Assembly: GCF_011634775.1 (NCBI RefSeq) | Contig: NZ_JAALXT010000003.1 | Span: 744,001 to 808,000, forward strand | Source of the DNA: Thalassoroseus pseudoceratinae | GTDB taxonomy: Bacteria > Planctomycetota > Planctomycetia > Planctomycetales > Planctomycetaceae | Length of the DNA stretch: 64,000 nt | Direction: 5' to 3' | In this document: positions 19,360 through 28,225 of the stretch, piece after piece | Numbering within the stretch: position 1 is the stretch's first letter | How the letters are laid out: every line of letters begins with the position of its first letter | Notes under the pieces: generated by a model | Told to the model about the DNA's origin: nothing | Seen by the model: the letters and a program-made list of their open reading frames with translations, nothing else | The model's database searches: none | Position numbers and translations under genes: made by a program

Positions 19360-19672
19360 AATGCTTCCGCCAAATATGATGAGTACAAAACGCAGAATGC
19401 CGACCAATTCACCCCACAAATCAGGATATCTCGGCGATCCATTTGCACGACAGACGAAACCCGTCAATCGCGGAAAATCGTAACAAGAAGGGAAACGTGT
19501 TACCAACGGCGGGGCACGATTGATTCGCGGTGTCTTACAGATGCCGAAAAAGCCAACAGTCTGGAATTCGGCGGCGGACCACATTTTCGTCGAATTCAAT
19601 CCAAGCAGCGAAGGCTTGGACCTTGACTTGTCGTCTCCAAAAGTGATAATTGTTGGCCACGACAATACACCT

Positions 19673-19760
19673 GGAGAGATGACAGAGCGGCCGAATGTGC
19701 CGGTCTCGAAAACCGGTGTACCCTTATGGGGTACCGAGGGTTCGAATCCCTCTCTCTCCG
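19673..19760 (+). tRNA. tRNA-Ser (CGA)
   Basis: An 88-base class II tRNA. The acceptor stem pairs GGAGAGA (19673-19679) with TCTCTCC (19753-19759), leaving G as discriminator. The anticodon stem CCGGT/ACCGG encloses the loop CTCGAAA, giving anticodon CGA, which reads UCG (Ser). A long variable arm (GTACCC/GGGTAC-like) is typical of tRNA-Ser, and the T arm is GAGGG-TTCGAAT-CCCTC. CCA is not encoded. Its 3' end lies 157 bases from a broken tyrosine recombinase, a usual geometry for an element integrated at a tRNA gene. Confidence 0.95.
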
Positions 19761-19916
19761 CTTGCTTCTTGAAGCTCACCATAAGCCGTTGCAACACAAC
19801 AAGTTGCGACGGCTGTTTTTTCTTTGGCACGGTGAATTGTGCCAAGAATGTGCCAAGACTGCTGATCAAGGATGCTCAACGACCGCACCGGATCGCCGTC
19901 TTCGGGGTTTCAGAAG

Positions 19917-20328
19917 TCAATCGTTTTCCTCAGCGGAACGTCCGCCAGAGTTTCCAATGAAGTTCAGTCGGCTCATTTGCCGCTTCGCTTCTTCGTCATG
20001 CAAATGATAATAACGTTGGACCATTTCGCTACTGGAATGTCCCAGCCATCGCATCACGATTTGTTCGGGGACCCCGCTGCGGGGCTTCGTTTCGAGGACA
20101 GCCTTCAGGTCCGCGTGAATGGGAAACGTCCGGCTACGACCAGTCTTCGTCGTCCGACAAGTCTGACCACCGCAAGCTCGCCAGTTCCGATATCCGCAGC
20201 CCGGTTGTCACCAGGACAATGACAACATCGCGAAGCCAACGCAGGGATTCGTCGCGGTCACACCATCGGATACTTACCCCCTCCCTCTTCCGAGATAACG
20301 GAACGTCTATTTTGCAGAGTCGTTTGCC
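19917..20328 (-). pseudogene. broken tyrosine recombinase (integrase) remnant
   Basis: Reading the minus strand gives the catalytic half of a phage-type tyrosine recombinase in two frames. Upstream: [20 protein letters not shown] then [11 protein letters not shown], which contains the box I Arg of 'TGLRISEL'. After a frame change near 20150: [18 protein letters not shown], then [20 protein letters not shown], which holds the late His/Trp-Gly-His and the catalytic Tyr, ending at a TGA at 19917-19919. The HxxR box normally lying between these parts is missing, so there is also an internal deletion. The gene points toward tRNA-Ser. It cannot encode an active integrase and is best read as the scar of an integrative element. 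Confidence 0.85.
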
Positions 20329-21061
20329 TCAAGGCAGTTCATGCTCCAAGAGGTAGCGGATTGCCTGCTGCCAGGCTTCAATTTCGGTTGGCCCCTCGCC
20401 GAGTCGGTCGGCAATTTCCTCGATACCTACCCCTTCGGACTGAAGGTCCGCGACGTCCATACGGAGATCATCGATCTGGTAGTGAGTAAACACCTTCAGT
20501 GCGGCAAGGGTGGCCGCAAGATGTTCGACCGACGCTCCCAGTTGCGTCTCTGGAACCTCCCGTTCCGATCGACTGACGCGAGGCCGCTGCAGCGAGCGGG
20601 CATTCGACCTGCCGACGCCAAGCAGCGAGAGCTTATACGCACCGAAAATCTTCCACCAAAGCTCGGGAGAGTACGGATGTCCTGTGACGAGTTGAAAAGC
20701 CGCTGCTTAATGGTTCTGAACGGTCAAAACGGATTCATTGAGTTCGCGGGAGATTCCGAGACTCCCGCCATTCAGTCACAAGATGATTGACAGCCTGACG
20801 AATTTGGTCGTTTGTCGCCTGTGGATTGACCGACACCAACGGTTCATCGAAGAGTTGATCGAGCCCTTCGGCTGTCGCGGATGACAGGTAATTTAATGCA
20901 TAGACCCGCGGAGTCTCCGAGAATCGACTCGGCGGGTCACAGGCCATGACGAAGGGAGCCGCAAGCTCGGCAAGGGCCGATTCTGGTCGGTCACTGAGAT
21001 CAACAGAACTTTGACGAGCGTTTCCATTTCGTAAGGGGGTTCACGAATGGATTGCAGATAG
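20329..21061 (-). pseudogene. decayed gene of unknown function next to integrase
   Basis: On the minus strand a protein-like reading continues across at least two frame changes. The pieces are NGNARQSSVDLSDRPESALA and APFVMACDPPSRF, then YALNYLSSATAEGLDQLFDE and VNHLVTEWRESRNLPR, then a shift to ELNESVLTVQNH with an in-frame TAA, then HPYSPELWWKIFGAYKLSLL and a final stretch ending YLLEHELP with stop at 20329-20331. Composition is normal for coding sequence and the order is colinear, so this is one broken gene rather than several. I do not recognise the family. It ends exactly where the integrase relic begins, suggesting both came with the same element. Confidence 0.5.
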
Positions 21062-21558
21062 TCTTCGTCTTTGTCCAAATGATGCAGACACATCCGGCGG
21101 CGAGTGCGGCGGATCAGCGACTTGTCAATAATCCACGATCACCTCGACACGCTGTCTTCAACCGAAGTTGCCGGAACTTCGTGCTCAACACCAGTATCGT
21201 GACAGCGGGGCTTGTAGCCGGCACGTTCGTATCCCCTGAGGTCGTAGCTGGTAGTTGATTCTCACACCAGAGACTCGTTTCTCTGACTGATGGCGAAATT
21301 CGGCCCATCGATTGGTTTGTGGCGAAGACACCAGCTTCGTCGCTGACTGTGCTATGCGCGATTGGGCATGGATTTCCCTAGCTTCCGACCGGGGCGCTCC
21401 CCCGGCTGATCACAGTCTGCGACCTAGTGTGGTTGCGAGGTCCTTGCTCTAAAATAGTAGTCACCGGTCAGTGTTTGATTTCTCACGTCCAATAAACGCT
21501 GAATAAAGGTGTTTGACGCTTTCGCGGTAATTTTACAATCTCTGGCCCATACAGAAAC
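21062..21558. other. intergenic stretch in element scar
   Basis: About 500 bases between the decayed genes and the SPW/VKOR-like gene. Short open frames exist but none is convincing. I looked for a copy of the tRNA-Ser 3' end (attachment-site repeat) here and did not find one. Confidence 0.4.
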
Positions 21559-23127
21559 ATGCCTGACTCTCCCAAACATGGAAACGACAAACTAGGAATG
21601 GGCGGTCGTGGTGTCACGCGTCCCATGGCCGAACAGACAAGTCAGCATCATCACGAGGAGATGCAGAACGAAAGCGGGAGTCATGAGATGAGTCGTGACG
21701 ACCGCCTAATGATGCTCAAGATGCATCACAAACAAACATTGTGGATCTATTGGACGTTGCCGCTGCTAGGCATCTGGATGGTGCTGGCTCCATTCACATT
21801 TGGTTACTTGAACGACGCTCTTTGGGTCAACCCCAGCGGCGGACGGGGGGTGTGGTTCTCAGAACAAACTCACACGGAACTGCGGGCGCAGTTGATGACT
21901 TGGAGTGACGTTGTCTCCGGGTTCTTGCTACTGGTCTTCGGTTATAGATCCCTGACACCCAATCGCCCCAAAAGCCTTTGGACTTGTTGCTTTCTTGGGG
22001 TATGGCTGACATTCGCGCCGATCGTGTTCTGGGCACCGACGGCTGCATCATATCTCAACAGTACCGTTGTCGGCATGCTATTGATCGCATTGACGATCCT
22101 GATCCCAGGAATGCCAAACATGATTATGTATATGCAGATGGGGCCGCCGGTTCCGCCCGGTTGGAGTTACAACCCATCGAGTTGGCCGCAACGTTGGATC
22201 ATGATTGTGACGGGGTTTCTCGGTTTTGTCGTCTCTCGATATTTAGCAATGTTCCAGCTTGGCTATATCGATTGGGTATGGGATCCCTTCTTCGGGTTCG
22301 AAGCCGGGACCAAGCCGGTCCTCAATTCAAGATTGAGTCATAGCTTGCCAATCAGTGACGCTGGTTTAGGCGCGGTCTCGTATACCTTTGAATTCTTGAT
22401 GGGCTATATGGGTAGCCCGTCTCGTTGGCGGACAATGCCTTGGATGGTGGCCTTCTTTGGCATTCTTGTGATACCTCTTGGCCTCACTCATATTGTCTTG
22501 GTCGTCTCACAACCGCTGATCGTGCATCATTGGTGCTTCTATTGTCTGATCGCCGCTTTGATCATGTTGCCCATGATCCCGCTTGAAGTCGATGAAGTCG
22601 TGGCGATGGGGCAACACATGATCGAAGCCAAGCGACGCGGCGACCGGGGCGGTTCGGTGTGGACCATCTTCTGGAAAGGCGGATCGGCAGAAGGCTGCAC
22701 TAGCGACGAGCGTTCGCCGGAATTGATAGCTTTTCCGGAGAAACCTGGTCAAGTGTTTCGAGCCTCCATCTGGGGAATGAGTTTCCCATGGACGTTGATA
22801 GTCGCCAGTATGATTGGGATCGGACTCATGGCAATGCCATCTCTGTTTGGGGTCGGCATTCAAAGTGGCGATGCCGATCTCGGGCACTTTGGAGGCGCGT
22901 TGATCGTCACTGTCTCAGTCGTCTGTATGGGAGAGGTCCTTCGACTAGGACGCTATCTGAACGTGCTTCTGGGCATCGCGGTCGCTGGTTTGCCCTGGAT
23001 CCTCGATGGAGGCTCAATCACTTATTCAATTACCTGCACCATTGCCGGTGTACTTGTTTTGCTACTGTCGTTACCGCGTGGCGTTAAGACGGAACAATAC
23101 GGACTCTGGGATCCATACGTTCGATAG
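21559..23127 (+). CDS. SPW-repeat / VKOR-like polytopic membrane protein
   Basis: A 522-residue protein with about ten membrane segments. The first 55 residues are hydrophilic and rich in His and Met (TSQHHHEEMQNESGSHEM, LMMLKMHHK), which could bind a soft metal. Residues about 60-190 contain two SPW-type helical hairpins (LPLLGIWMVLAPFTFGYL, LGVWLTFAPIVFWAP). The central part (about 220-350) resembles the vitamin K epoxide reductase family: LPISDAGLGAVSYTFEFLMG followed by a C-F-Y-C redox pair in VHHWCFYCLIAALIMLPM. The C-terminal 120 residues form a further SPW-like hairpin set. VKOR homologues pass electrons to disulphide-forming proteins. Only one CxxC is evident here, so catalytic activity is uncertain. 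It is the first intact gene after the element scar. Confidence 0.8.
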   Translation: MPDSPKHGNDKLGMGGRGVTRPMAEQTSQHHHEEMQNESGSHEMSRDDRLMMLKMHHKQTLWIYWTLPLLGIWMVLAPFTFGYLNDALWVNPSGGRGVWFSEQTHTELRAQLMTWSDVVSGFLLLVFGYRSLTPNRPKSLWTCCFLGVWLTFAPIVFWAPTAASYLNSTVVGMLLIALTILIPGMPNMIMYMQMGPPVPPGWSYNPSSWPQRWIMIVTGFLGFVVSRYLAMFQLGYIDWVWDPFFGFEAGTKPVLNSRLSHSLPISDAGLGAVSYTFEFLMGYMGSPSRWRTMPWMVAFFGILVIPLGLTHIVLVVSQPLIVHHWCFYCLIAALIMLPMIPLEVDEVVAMGQHMIEAKRRGDRGGSVWTIFWKGGSAEGCTSDERSPELIAFPEKPGQVFRASIWGMSFPWTLIVASMIGIGLMAMPSLFGVGIQSGDADLGHFGGALIVTVSVVCMGEVLRLGRYLNVLLGIAVAGLPWILDGGSITYSITCTIAGVLVLLLSLPRGVKTEQYGLWDPYVR

Positions 23128-23295
23128 ACGATCCCCGCACGTTGCAATCGCAATGTTCTATCCGGCGCGGGTGGATCGAACGGCACACGGAACACATAGG
23201 GTTTTCGAATCTTCAAGTTGGGCACCATGTCCTCTCAGTTCCGACATCCTCTTCGATGACCGGGACCGGGAGGAGATGTGATTTCAAAAAAGCGA

Positions 23296-23299
23296 CTAG
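23296..23299. repeat. target-site duplication, left copy (CTAG)
   Basis: CTAG immediately outside the left inverted repeat of the IS element; the same four bases flank the right end. It fits the YTAR-type target known for parts of the IS5 family. Confidence 0.75.
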
Positions 23300-23313
23300 A
23301 GATGGTTTCATAA
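23300..23313 (+). repeat. left terminal inverted repeat of IS
   Basis: AGATGGTTTCATAA; pairs with the right end at 24210-24223 with two mismatches. Confidence 0.8.
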
Positions 23314-23379
23314 CCCCGATTTTAGTGAACGCTATGGCAAGCGATTTGCATGCCGTTGCTGGTAAAAGGAGACACCAGC

Positions 23380-24215
23380 ATGTTGATTTCCCTGTCTGCG
23401 TGGCCTCGGTTGGGCCGCAATCGCACAGGGTCCAGGACGGCCCCCAAACCATATCTCAATGACGGGCAATGGCTTTTGATCAATGACCTCTTTGAAGACC
23501 CGCTTCCTTCGGAACTCGGTGGGCGTCCGCGTGTCCCGCCGCGAGCCTGTCTGGAAGGTGTGTTGTGGGTCTTAGTTTCCGGTGCCAGGTGGAAAGATTT
23601 ACCAGAACGATATCCCAGTCCTGCCACGTGCTGGCGGCGTCTGAAACAGTGGACCGAGTCCGGCGTGTTCGCAGCCGCTTGGACCAGGTTGCTGGGGCAC
23701 ATGGAAGATTTTCGGGACATCGACTGGGAGGAAGCCATCGGCGATGGCACCTTTGCCCCAGCAAAAAAAGGGGCGCCGCAGTCGGCAACACCAAGAAAGG
23801 CAAAGGCACCAAAATCATGCTGATGGTTGACGGCGTGGGCACACCGTTGGCAGTGACGATTGACAGTGCGAGTCGTCACGAAGTCCGGCTGATTGAACCG
23901 CTGATTGAGAACTGCAGGCTCCCGCGCAAGCCGAAGCGTCTGATGTACGATCGCGCCGCAGATAGCGATCCGTTGCGAACTCGGCTTGCGGCCGAGGAGA
24001 TCGAATTGATCTGTCATCATCGCAAGAGCCGCAAGCGACCTCCGACTCAAGACGGTCGCAAAGCCAGACGCTTGGCCCGTCGGTATGTCGTCGAGCGCAG
24101 CATCAGTTGGCTGCAATTCAAACGTCGAATTGTCGTCCGCTGTGAACACTATGATCATCTATTTCACGGCTTTGTCCAACTCGCTTGCATGTTCACTATC
24201 ATCAAATGGTTTTGA
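23380..24215 (+). CDS. IS5-family DDE transposase, two frames joined by -1 frameshift
   Basis: The transposase is encoded in two overlapping frames. The first, from ATG 23380 (preceded by AAGGAG), gives the N-terminal DUF4096-like domain (LNDGQWLLINDLF, GGRPRVPPRACLEGVLWVL) and the first catalytic Asp in IGDGTFAPAKK, ending at 23823. The second frame, one base back, continues GAAVGNTKKGKGTKIMLMVD, holds the second Asp in LMYDRAADSD and the Glu in YVVERSISWLQ, and ends at 24215. The switch point is a run of seven A followed by G4 near 23764-23774, a classic slippery site for programmed -1 frameshifting in the IS427 group. All three DDE residues are present after fusion. The alternative, a simple disabling frameshift, is less likely because the slippery run sits exactly at the junction. 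Confidence 0.88.
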
Positions 24216-24223
24216 AACCACCT
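24210..24223 (-). repeat. right terminal inverted repeat of IS
   Basis: Read inward from 24223 it is AGGTGGTTTCAAAA, the partner of the left end. Confidence 0.8.
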
Positions 24224-24227
24224 CTAG
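24224..24227. repeat. target-site duplication, right copy (CTAG)
   Basis: CTAG directly outside the right inverted repeat, matching 23296-23299. Confidence 0.75.
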
Positions 24228-24230
24228 ACT

Positions 24231-26009
24231 CTAATGGACGTATTCCGCAATCTTGCCCTTGAAGCCGTGCTTGATGATATCCCCGGCTTCCGGATCACCT
24301 TTGATGAGGCTCTTGAGCATGCCCATCGCCTGATCGAAGGTCGTGTGAGGCGGCAACGGCGGGACTTCCGGATCACATAGGGCATCAATGACAATCGGCC
24401 GGCTGGCGGAAAACGCATGTTCCCAGGCTGGCACGATGTCTTCAGTTCGCTCCACGCGGATGCCTTCCAGACCGATCATGTCCGCGAACGCCGCGTAGTT
24501 CATGTCCGGTAGAACTTGAGCGGCTTCGAATTTCGGGTCGCCCTCCATCACCCGCATTTCCCAGGTGACTTGGTTTAAGTCATTGTTGTGCACCACGAGC
24601 ACGATGAACTGCGGATTATCCCATTCTTCCCAGTATTTGCGGACCGTTAGTAGTTCAGCCATACCGTTCATTTGCATGGCTCCATCGCCGACCAATGCGA
24701 CAACCGGTTGGTTCGGATGGCAGAACTTCGCAGCAATCGCATATGGGACACCGCATCCCATTGTCGCCAGTGTTCCCGAGAGCGATGCTTGCATCCCTTT
24801 GCGAAGTTTCACGTCGCGGGCGAACCAGTTCGTGCCCGACCCCGAATCGGCCGTGACGATGCAGTCGTCTGGCAACAGCGGCGAGAGTTCCCAGAATACG
24901 CGTTGCGGGTTTACGGGGTCGGCACTTTGATGTGCTCGCTTCTCGATGATTTCGTTCCAAGTCTGGTTGTTCTTTTCGATGGTCTCCCGCCAAGAACGAT
25001 CCTCCTTGCGATCAATGAACGGTAGCAACGCCTGCAAAGTACTCTTGGCATCTCCAACGAGGTTGAGTTCCATGGGATACCGCAGGCCGATCAACTTGCC
25101 ATCAATGTCAATCTGAATCCCGCGAGCCTGACCGAACTTGGGCAGAAACTGTGCATAGGGAAAATTGGAGCCGATCATGAGGAACGTATCGCAGCCCATC
25201 ATGAGTTCATAACTTGGGTACGTTCCTAACAAGCCGATCGAACCGGTGACGAAAGGCAAGTCGTCAGGCAACACGTCCTTACCTAAAAGGGCTTTGGCCA
25301 CTCCGCCACCGGTTCTCTCCGCGAGTTCAATGACTTCATCGGCAGCGCTGCGAGCGCCCTGTCCCACAAGTATGCCGACTTTCTTCCCCCCATTGATGAT
25401 TTGTGCGGCTTCGCGAATGGAAGCGTCCGGCGGCAACACACGCGGTTTGACCATGCCCAGACTCCCGGGGCTCATCTTGAATTTGTGCGGCGTTTCTTTG
25501 ACCGCGTCAAGTTCTTGCACGTCGGCAGGGAAAATCAAACAGACCGGAGACCGCTCAGCGATCGCCGTCCGCATGGCTTGGTCGATCACTGCGGGCAACT
25601 GTTCTGGTGACATCACGGTTTGAACATAAGCCGTCACATCTTTGAACAGCGTCTGCAGATCGACCTCTTGCTGATAGTGCTCGCCCAAAGCCGTCCGAGG
25701 TTGTTGCCCCACGATCGCTAGTACAGGTTGATGATCGAGTTTCGCATCATACAAACCGTTGAGGGTATGAATCGCCCCCGGACCGCTTGTAGCGATACAA
25801 ACGCCGACTTCACCAGTGAACTTGGCATGTCCACAAGCCATGAACGCCGACATCTCCTCATGCCGAGCCTGGACAAACTTCGGCTGATTATCGGCCCGCC
25901 CTAATGCACCCATGATCCCATTGATTCCGTCACCCGGGAATCCGTAAATCCGTTTAACGCCCCATTGCCGCAGACGTTCGAGTAGGAAGTCACCGACATT
26001 GTCAGCCAT
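24231..26009 (-). CDS. ThDP-dependent pyruvate oxidase-like enzyme
   Basis: A 592-residue enzyme of the thiamine-diphosphate family, nearest in layout to pyruvate oxidase / pyruvate:quinone dehydrogenase. The N-terminal Pyr domain has GVKRIYGFPGDGINGIMGAL, the activating Glu in RHEEMSAFMACGHAKF, and GVCIATSGPGAIHTLNGLYD. The central FAD/DHAP-like domain follows (VGILVGQGARSAADEVIELA). The C-terminal PP domain carries the ThDP-Mg motif ALVGDGAMQMNGMAELLTV with a later VHNNDLNQVTWE. The usual length is 570-600. It would oxidise pyruvate to acetate, or to acetyl phosphate if phosphate-dependent, passing electrons to quinone or oxygen; the membrane-binding C-terminal helix of E. coli PoxB is not obvious. 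Production of peroxide would fit the nearby SOD and oxidase genes, but that is inference. An IS lies just after its stop. Confidence 0.9.
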   Translation of the reverse strand: MADNVGDFLLERLRQWGVKRIYGFPGDGINGIMGALGRADNQPKFVQARHEEMSAFMACGHAKFTGEVGVCIATSGPGAIHTLNGLYDAKLDHQPVLAIVGQQPRTALGEHYQQEVDLQTLFKDVTAYVQTVMSPEQLPAVIDQAMRTAIAERSPVCLIFPADVQELDAVKETPHKFKMSPGSLGMVKPRVLPPDASIREAAQIINGGKKVGILVGQGARSAADEVIELAERTGGGVAKALLGKDVLPDDLPFVTGSIGLLGTYPSYELMMGCDTFLMIGSNFPYAQFLPKFGQARGIQIDIDGKLIGLRYPMELNLVGDAKSTLQALLPFIDRKEDRSWRETIEKNNQTWNEIIEKRAHQSADPVNPQRVFWELSPLLPDDCIVTADSGSGTNWFARDVKLRKGMQASLSGTLATMGCGVPYAIAAKFCHPNQPVVALVGDGAMQMNGMAELLTVRKYWEEWDNPQFIVLVVHNNDLNQVTWEMRVMEGDPKFEAAQVLPDMNYAAFADMIGLEGIRVERTEDIVPAWEHAFSASRPIVIDALCDPEVPPLPPHTTFDQAMGMLKSLIKGDPEAGDIIKHGFKGKIAEYVH

Positions 26010-27056
26010 AAGTCATTCCTTTCAACCTTAGCGTGTCCACACAATGGATACCATCGGTCCGTTCTATTTCTGCTGGCAACCAAATCGTAAGCCAACGAAC
26101 CTGACACGCCGATTCTGGGAACATATGTGTTCACGACAATGGGTAGGGTGCTGAGATACTGACGGGGGATCTCCCCTCTGGGACGTACTCGATAGCGCCA
26201 GCGAAAGGGGAGGGCGATAGCTCGACACACCAAGGCATGAGAAGCTTCAGGCCACAAGTTGCATTCGCAGAAAACAAGTAACTTGTCGAAGATTCCGGCA
26301 TGCAAACAATCCAAACCTAGCTGAAAGTCAACAGACCTGAACCCAACTATCACTATTTCACACGCTGGTTTATTGGGAATCGCTCTGCGTCATCAGCGAA
26401 CATTGCACTCCTCTGTCGGTCAGAAGACGAGAGAAAGTTAAAGAGTCCCGGTCTTTGAACGAATTGACGTCAGTACTTTGTAACTTCATAAGAAGACCAA
26501 ATCATTGCTCGAAGAAACGCCGGTTTGTGGAACGCTTCGTAATGAAGTGAATCCGCTGGGGGCAGACATAATGACCGTAATACGGCCTGAGGGGGTGATC
26601 GTTGAGGAACCGGTTTGGTCGATGTCTGACCAGAATGAATCCACGGCGGCCATGCTCGAATATCCTTAAAATGTATCGCACCTCTGATGTGTCGATCTTT
26701 CTCAGCAGGCCCTAGACTTGGTGGTCAATTTAGGCTTACGGAATGGCTGATCGGGGCGTTTTCCTATGCGACATCAAGAAACCCCGACAATCTGCTACGG
26801 TAGTCGTTTGCCAGGCCGCCGTCGTGAGGTTTTGAAAGCAGTCTGTCAAATGGATTGAGGTCATGTATCGGCAGGAATGGGATTTGCGAGATAGACCAGT
26901 CGAGAGGTTGATCCGCATGGTTGTATTGATCGGTGGTGGGAAGAAACCCGAAGAAGGTTAGGAGCAAAACACCGGATTCTTCGGCGGCTTCTCATGCGAA
27001 GATTCTTCCTCGTTCGGCGTTTACTCGAGAAGCAAGTATCTAGAAGGGACTGCCAA
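26010..27056. other. long intergenic region upstream of ThDP enzyme and SOD genes
   Basis: About 1050 bases between divergent genes. It should hold both promoters. Several short open frames occur, including one on the minus strand at 26764-26967 with fairly protein-like content (FLPIHDLNPF), but I cannot tie it to any family and it has no clear ribosome-binding site. No RNA gene or repeat was recognised. Confidence 0.4.
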
Positions 27057-27644
27057 ATGGCAAATCATCTATGGACTGGATGCGGGATTTTGTTGGGGGC
27101 GGTGTCTTTGGCGATAGGTAGACCAGAGAATTCCGAATCATCGACAAAGCCCCAGGAGAAACCTCCCATACCGCAAGAGGCCGTCGCAGTCCTTCATCCC
27201 ACACTAGGACAGAAAGTTCGCGGCGTGGTCCGACTGACGCAAACGAGCGATGGCGTTCGGGTCAAAGGATCGGTTCGCAATCTCACACCGGGAGAGCACG
27301 GGTTTCACATCCACGAGTTTGGTGACATGCGTGGTCGGGACGGCAAATCGGCGGGTGGACACTTCAATCCGAAGGGGGCAAAACACGGAGGTCCTGAGGA
27401 TGCCAAACATCACGCAGGGGATCTCGGTAACATCACTGCTAATGATGATGGCGTGGCGAAGGTCGACAAGCTCGCCAAGGATTTGAAATTGCACTTCGTA
27501 ATCGGTCGCTCGATCGTGGTGCACGGTGATGCGGATGATTTGAAGAGCCAACCCTCTGGAGATGCCGGGGAGCGCGTCGCTTTGGGCGTGATTGGTTTCG
27601 CAGATCCGTCTCGGCGTCCGAATAAAACCTCGCCAGCAGAGTAG
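27057..27644 (+). CDS. sodC: exported Cu/Zn superoxide dismutase
   Basis: A 195-residue SodC-type enzyme that dismutates superoxide in the periplasm or at the surface. The ATG at 27057 is preceded by GAAGGG and opens a signal peptide ([20 protein letters not shown]). Metal ligands are in place: GFHIHEFGD (Cu His pair), GGHFNP (bridging His), [17 protein letters not shown] (Zn His residues and Asp) and IVVHGDADD (last Cu His); the active-site Arg lies in AGERVALG. The two Cys of the conserved intrasubunit disulphide are absent: the usual G-C-x-S-A-G-x-H reads [10 protein letters not shown], and the usual A-C-G-V-I-G reads ALGVIG. Stability would therefore depend on other contacts. The neighbouring oxidase block and ThDP enzyme fit an oxidative-stress role. 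Confidence 0.93.
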   Translation: MANHLWTGCGILLGAVSLAIGRPENSESSTKPQEKPPIPQEAVAVLHPTLGQKVRGVVRLTQTSDGVRVKGSVRNLTPGEHGFHIHEFGDMRGRDGKSAGGHFNPKGAKHGGPEDAKHHAGDLGNITANDDGVAKVDKLAKDLKLHFVIGRSIVVHGDADDLKSQPSGDAGERVALGVIGFADPSRRPNKTSPAE

Positions 27645-27825
27645 CAAGTGCTTCCCTCGCCCCCTGTTCGTAATGATTTGTGTATGGCTAGAGTCCGGGC
27701 TGCCGGCACGGAGACCTCTTGGCAGCAATTGAAGAGGATTCCCATGCCTTGGTTTTCAAGTAGACGAAGATGCTTCTGAGGGACTCAACAGGGCTATTCC
27801 GATTCAAGATGGAAAGAAACGTCCA

Positions 27826-28108
27826 ATGAAGATTCACGACATCATGACGCCCGCTCCTGCTGCGATCCGTAGCTCACCGACGCTCGGGATGCCATGCCCT
27901 CGCGACCCGTTGGTTGTCCGAGGACGACTCCGTCTAAGCCGTCACGAAAATGATGACGGACAAACGAATCCGACGACGTCTCGTTCGCAACAACCGAGGT
28001 ATCACCGGGGTGGTGACTTTGGGCGATATCGTCGTCGGAACTCAGGATCAGGCTTTGTGCGCTAAGGCGATTGAAGGCATTTCGAAACCAACAACCCCGG
28101 CTCGCTAG
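27826..28108 (+). pseudogene. frameshifted CBS-domain protein
   Basis: An ATG at 27826 starts MKIHDIMTPAPAAIRSS, the opening of a typical CBS-domain protein (VMT/IMTP motif). The frame then turns to nonsense. In another frame the second CBS half is plain: VTKMMTDKRIRRRLVRNN, GITGVVTLGDIVVGTQDQ, LCAKAIEGISKPTTPAR, ending with TAG at 28106-28108. The intact family is about 140 residues, so the middle has also lost sequence. CBS pairs bind adenylates; this copy cannot make a functional protein. Confidence 0.8.
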
Positions 28109-28225
28109 CAGGCAGGAAGTTCGAGCGAAAGTTCAATCACGAACGACCAGCTAATAGCGGCTTGAATACGACCTTTTACAACTCCACTGAAATACAACTC
28201 GATCAAATCGATAAAGGTTTTCCAC

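Larger units (their letters stand above)
23300..24223 (+). mobile_element. IS5-family (IS427-type) insertion sequence, 924 bp
   Basis: A complete insertion sequence. The ends are imperfect inverted repeats: left AGATGGTTTCATAA (23300-23313) against right, read inward, AGGTGGTTTCAAAA (24223-24210), with two mismatches. CTAG duplications flank it. Inside lies one two-part transposase that is intact if a -1 frameshift occurs. The right end sits three bases past its target duplication from the stop codon of the ThDP enzyme gene, so the insertion spared that gene but probably changed its downstream transcription. Near-perfect ends and an intact DDE set suggest a recent arrival. Confidence 0.88.

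Noticed and set aside
19360-19869. Long N-terminal extension of the esterase fusion through the tRNA-Ser gene
   Set aside because: It would place coding sequence across a perfectly folded tRNA on the other strand and bury the clear signal peptide that begins at 19359.
20341-20790. Plus-strand open frame of 149 codons in the element scar
   Set aside because: The minus strand gives a more protein-like, colinear reading here; the plus frame lacks a ribosome-binding site and family resemblance.
26764-26967. Minus-strand open frame upstream of the SOD gene
   Set aside because: No ribosome-binding site, signal or family; kept only as a remark in the intergenic entry.
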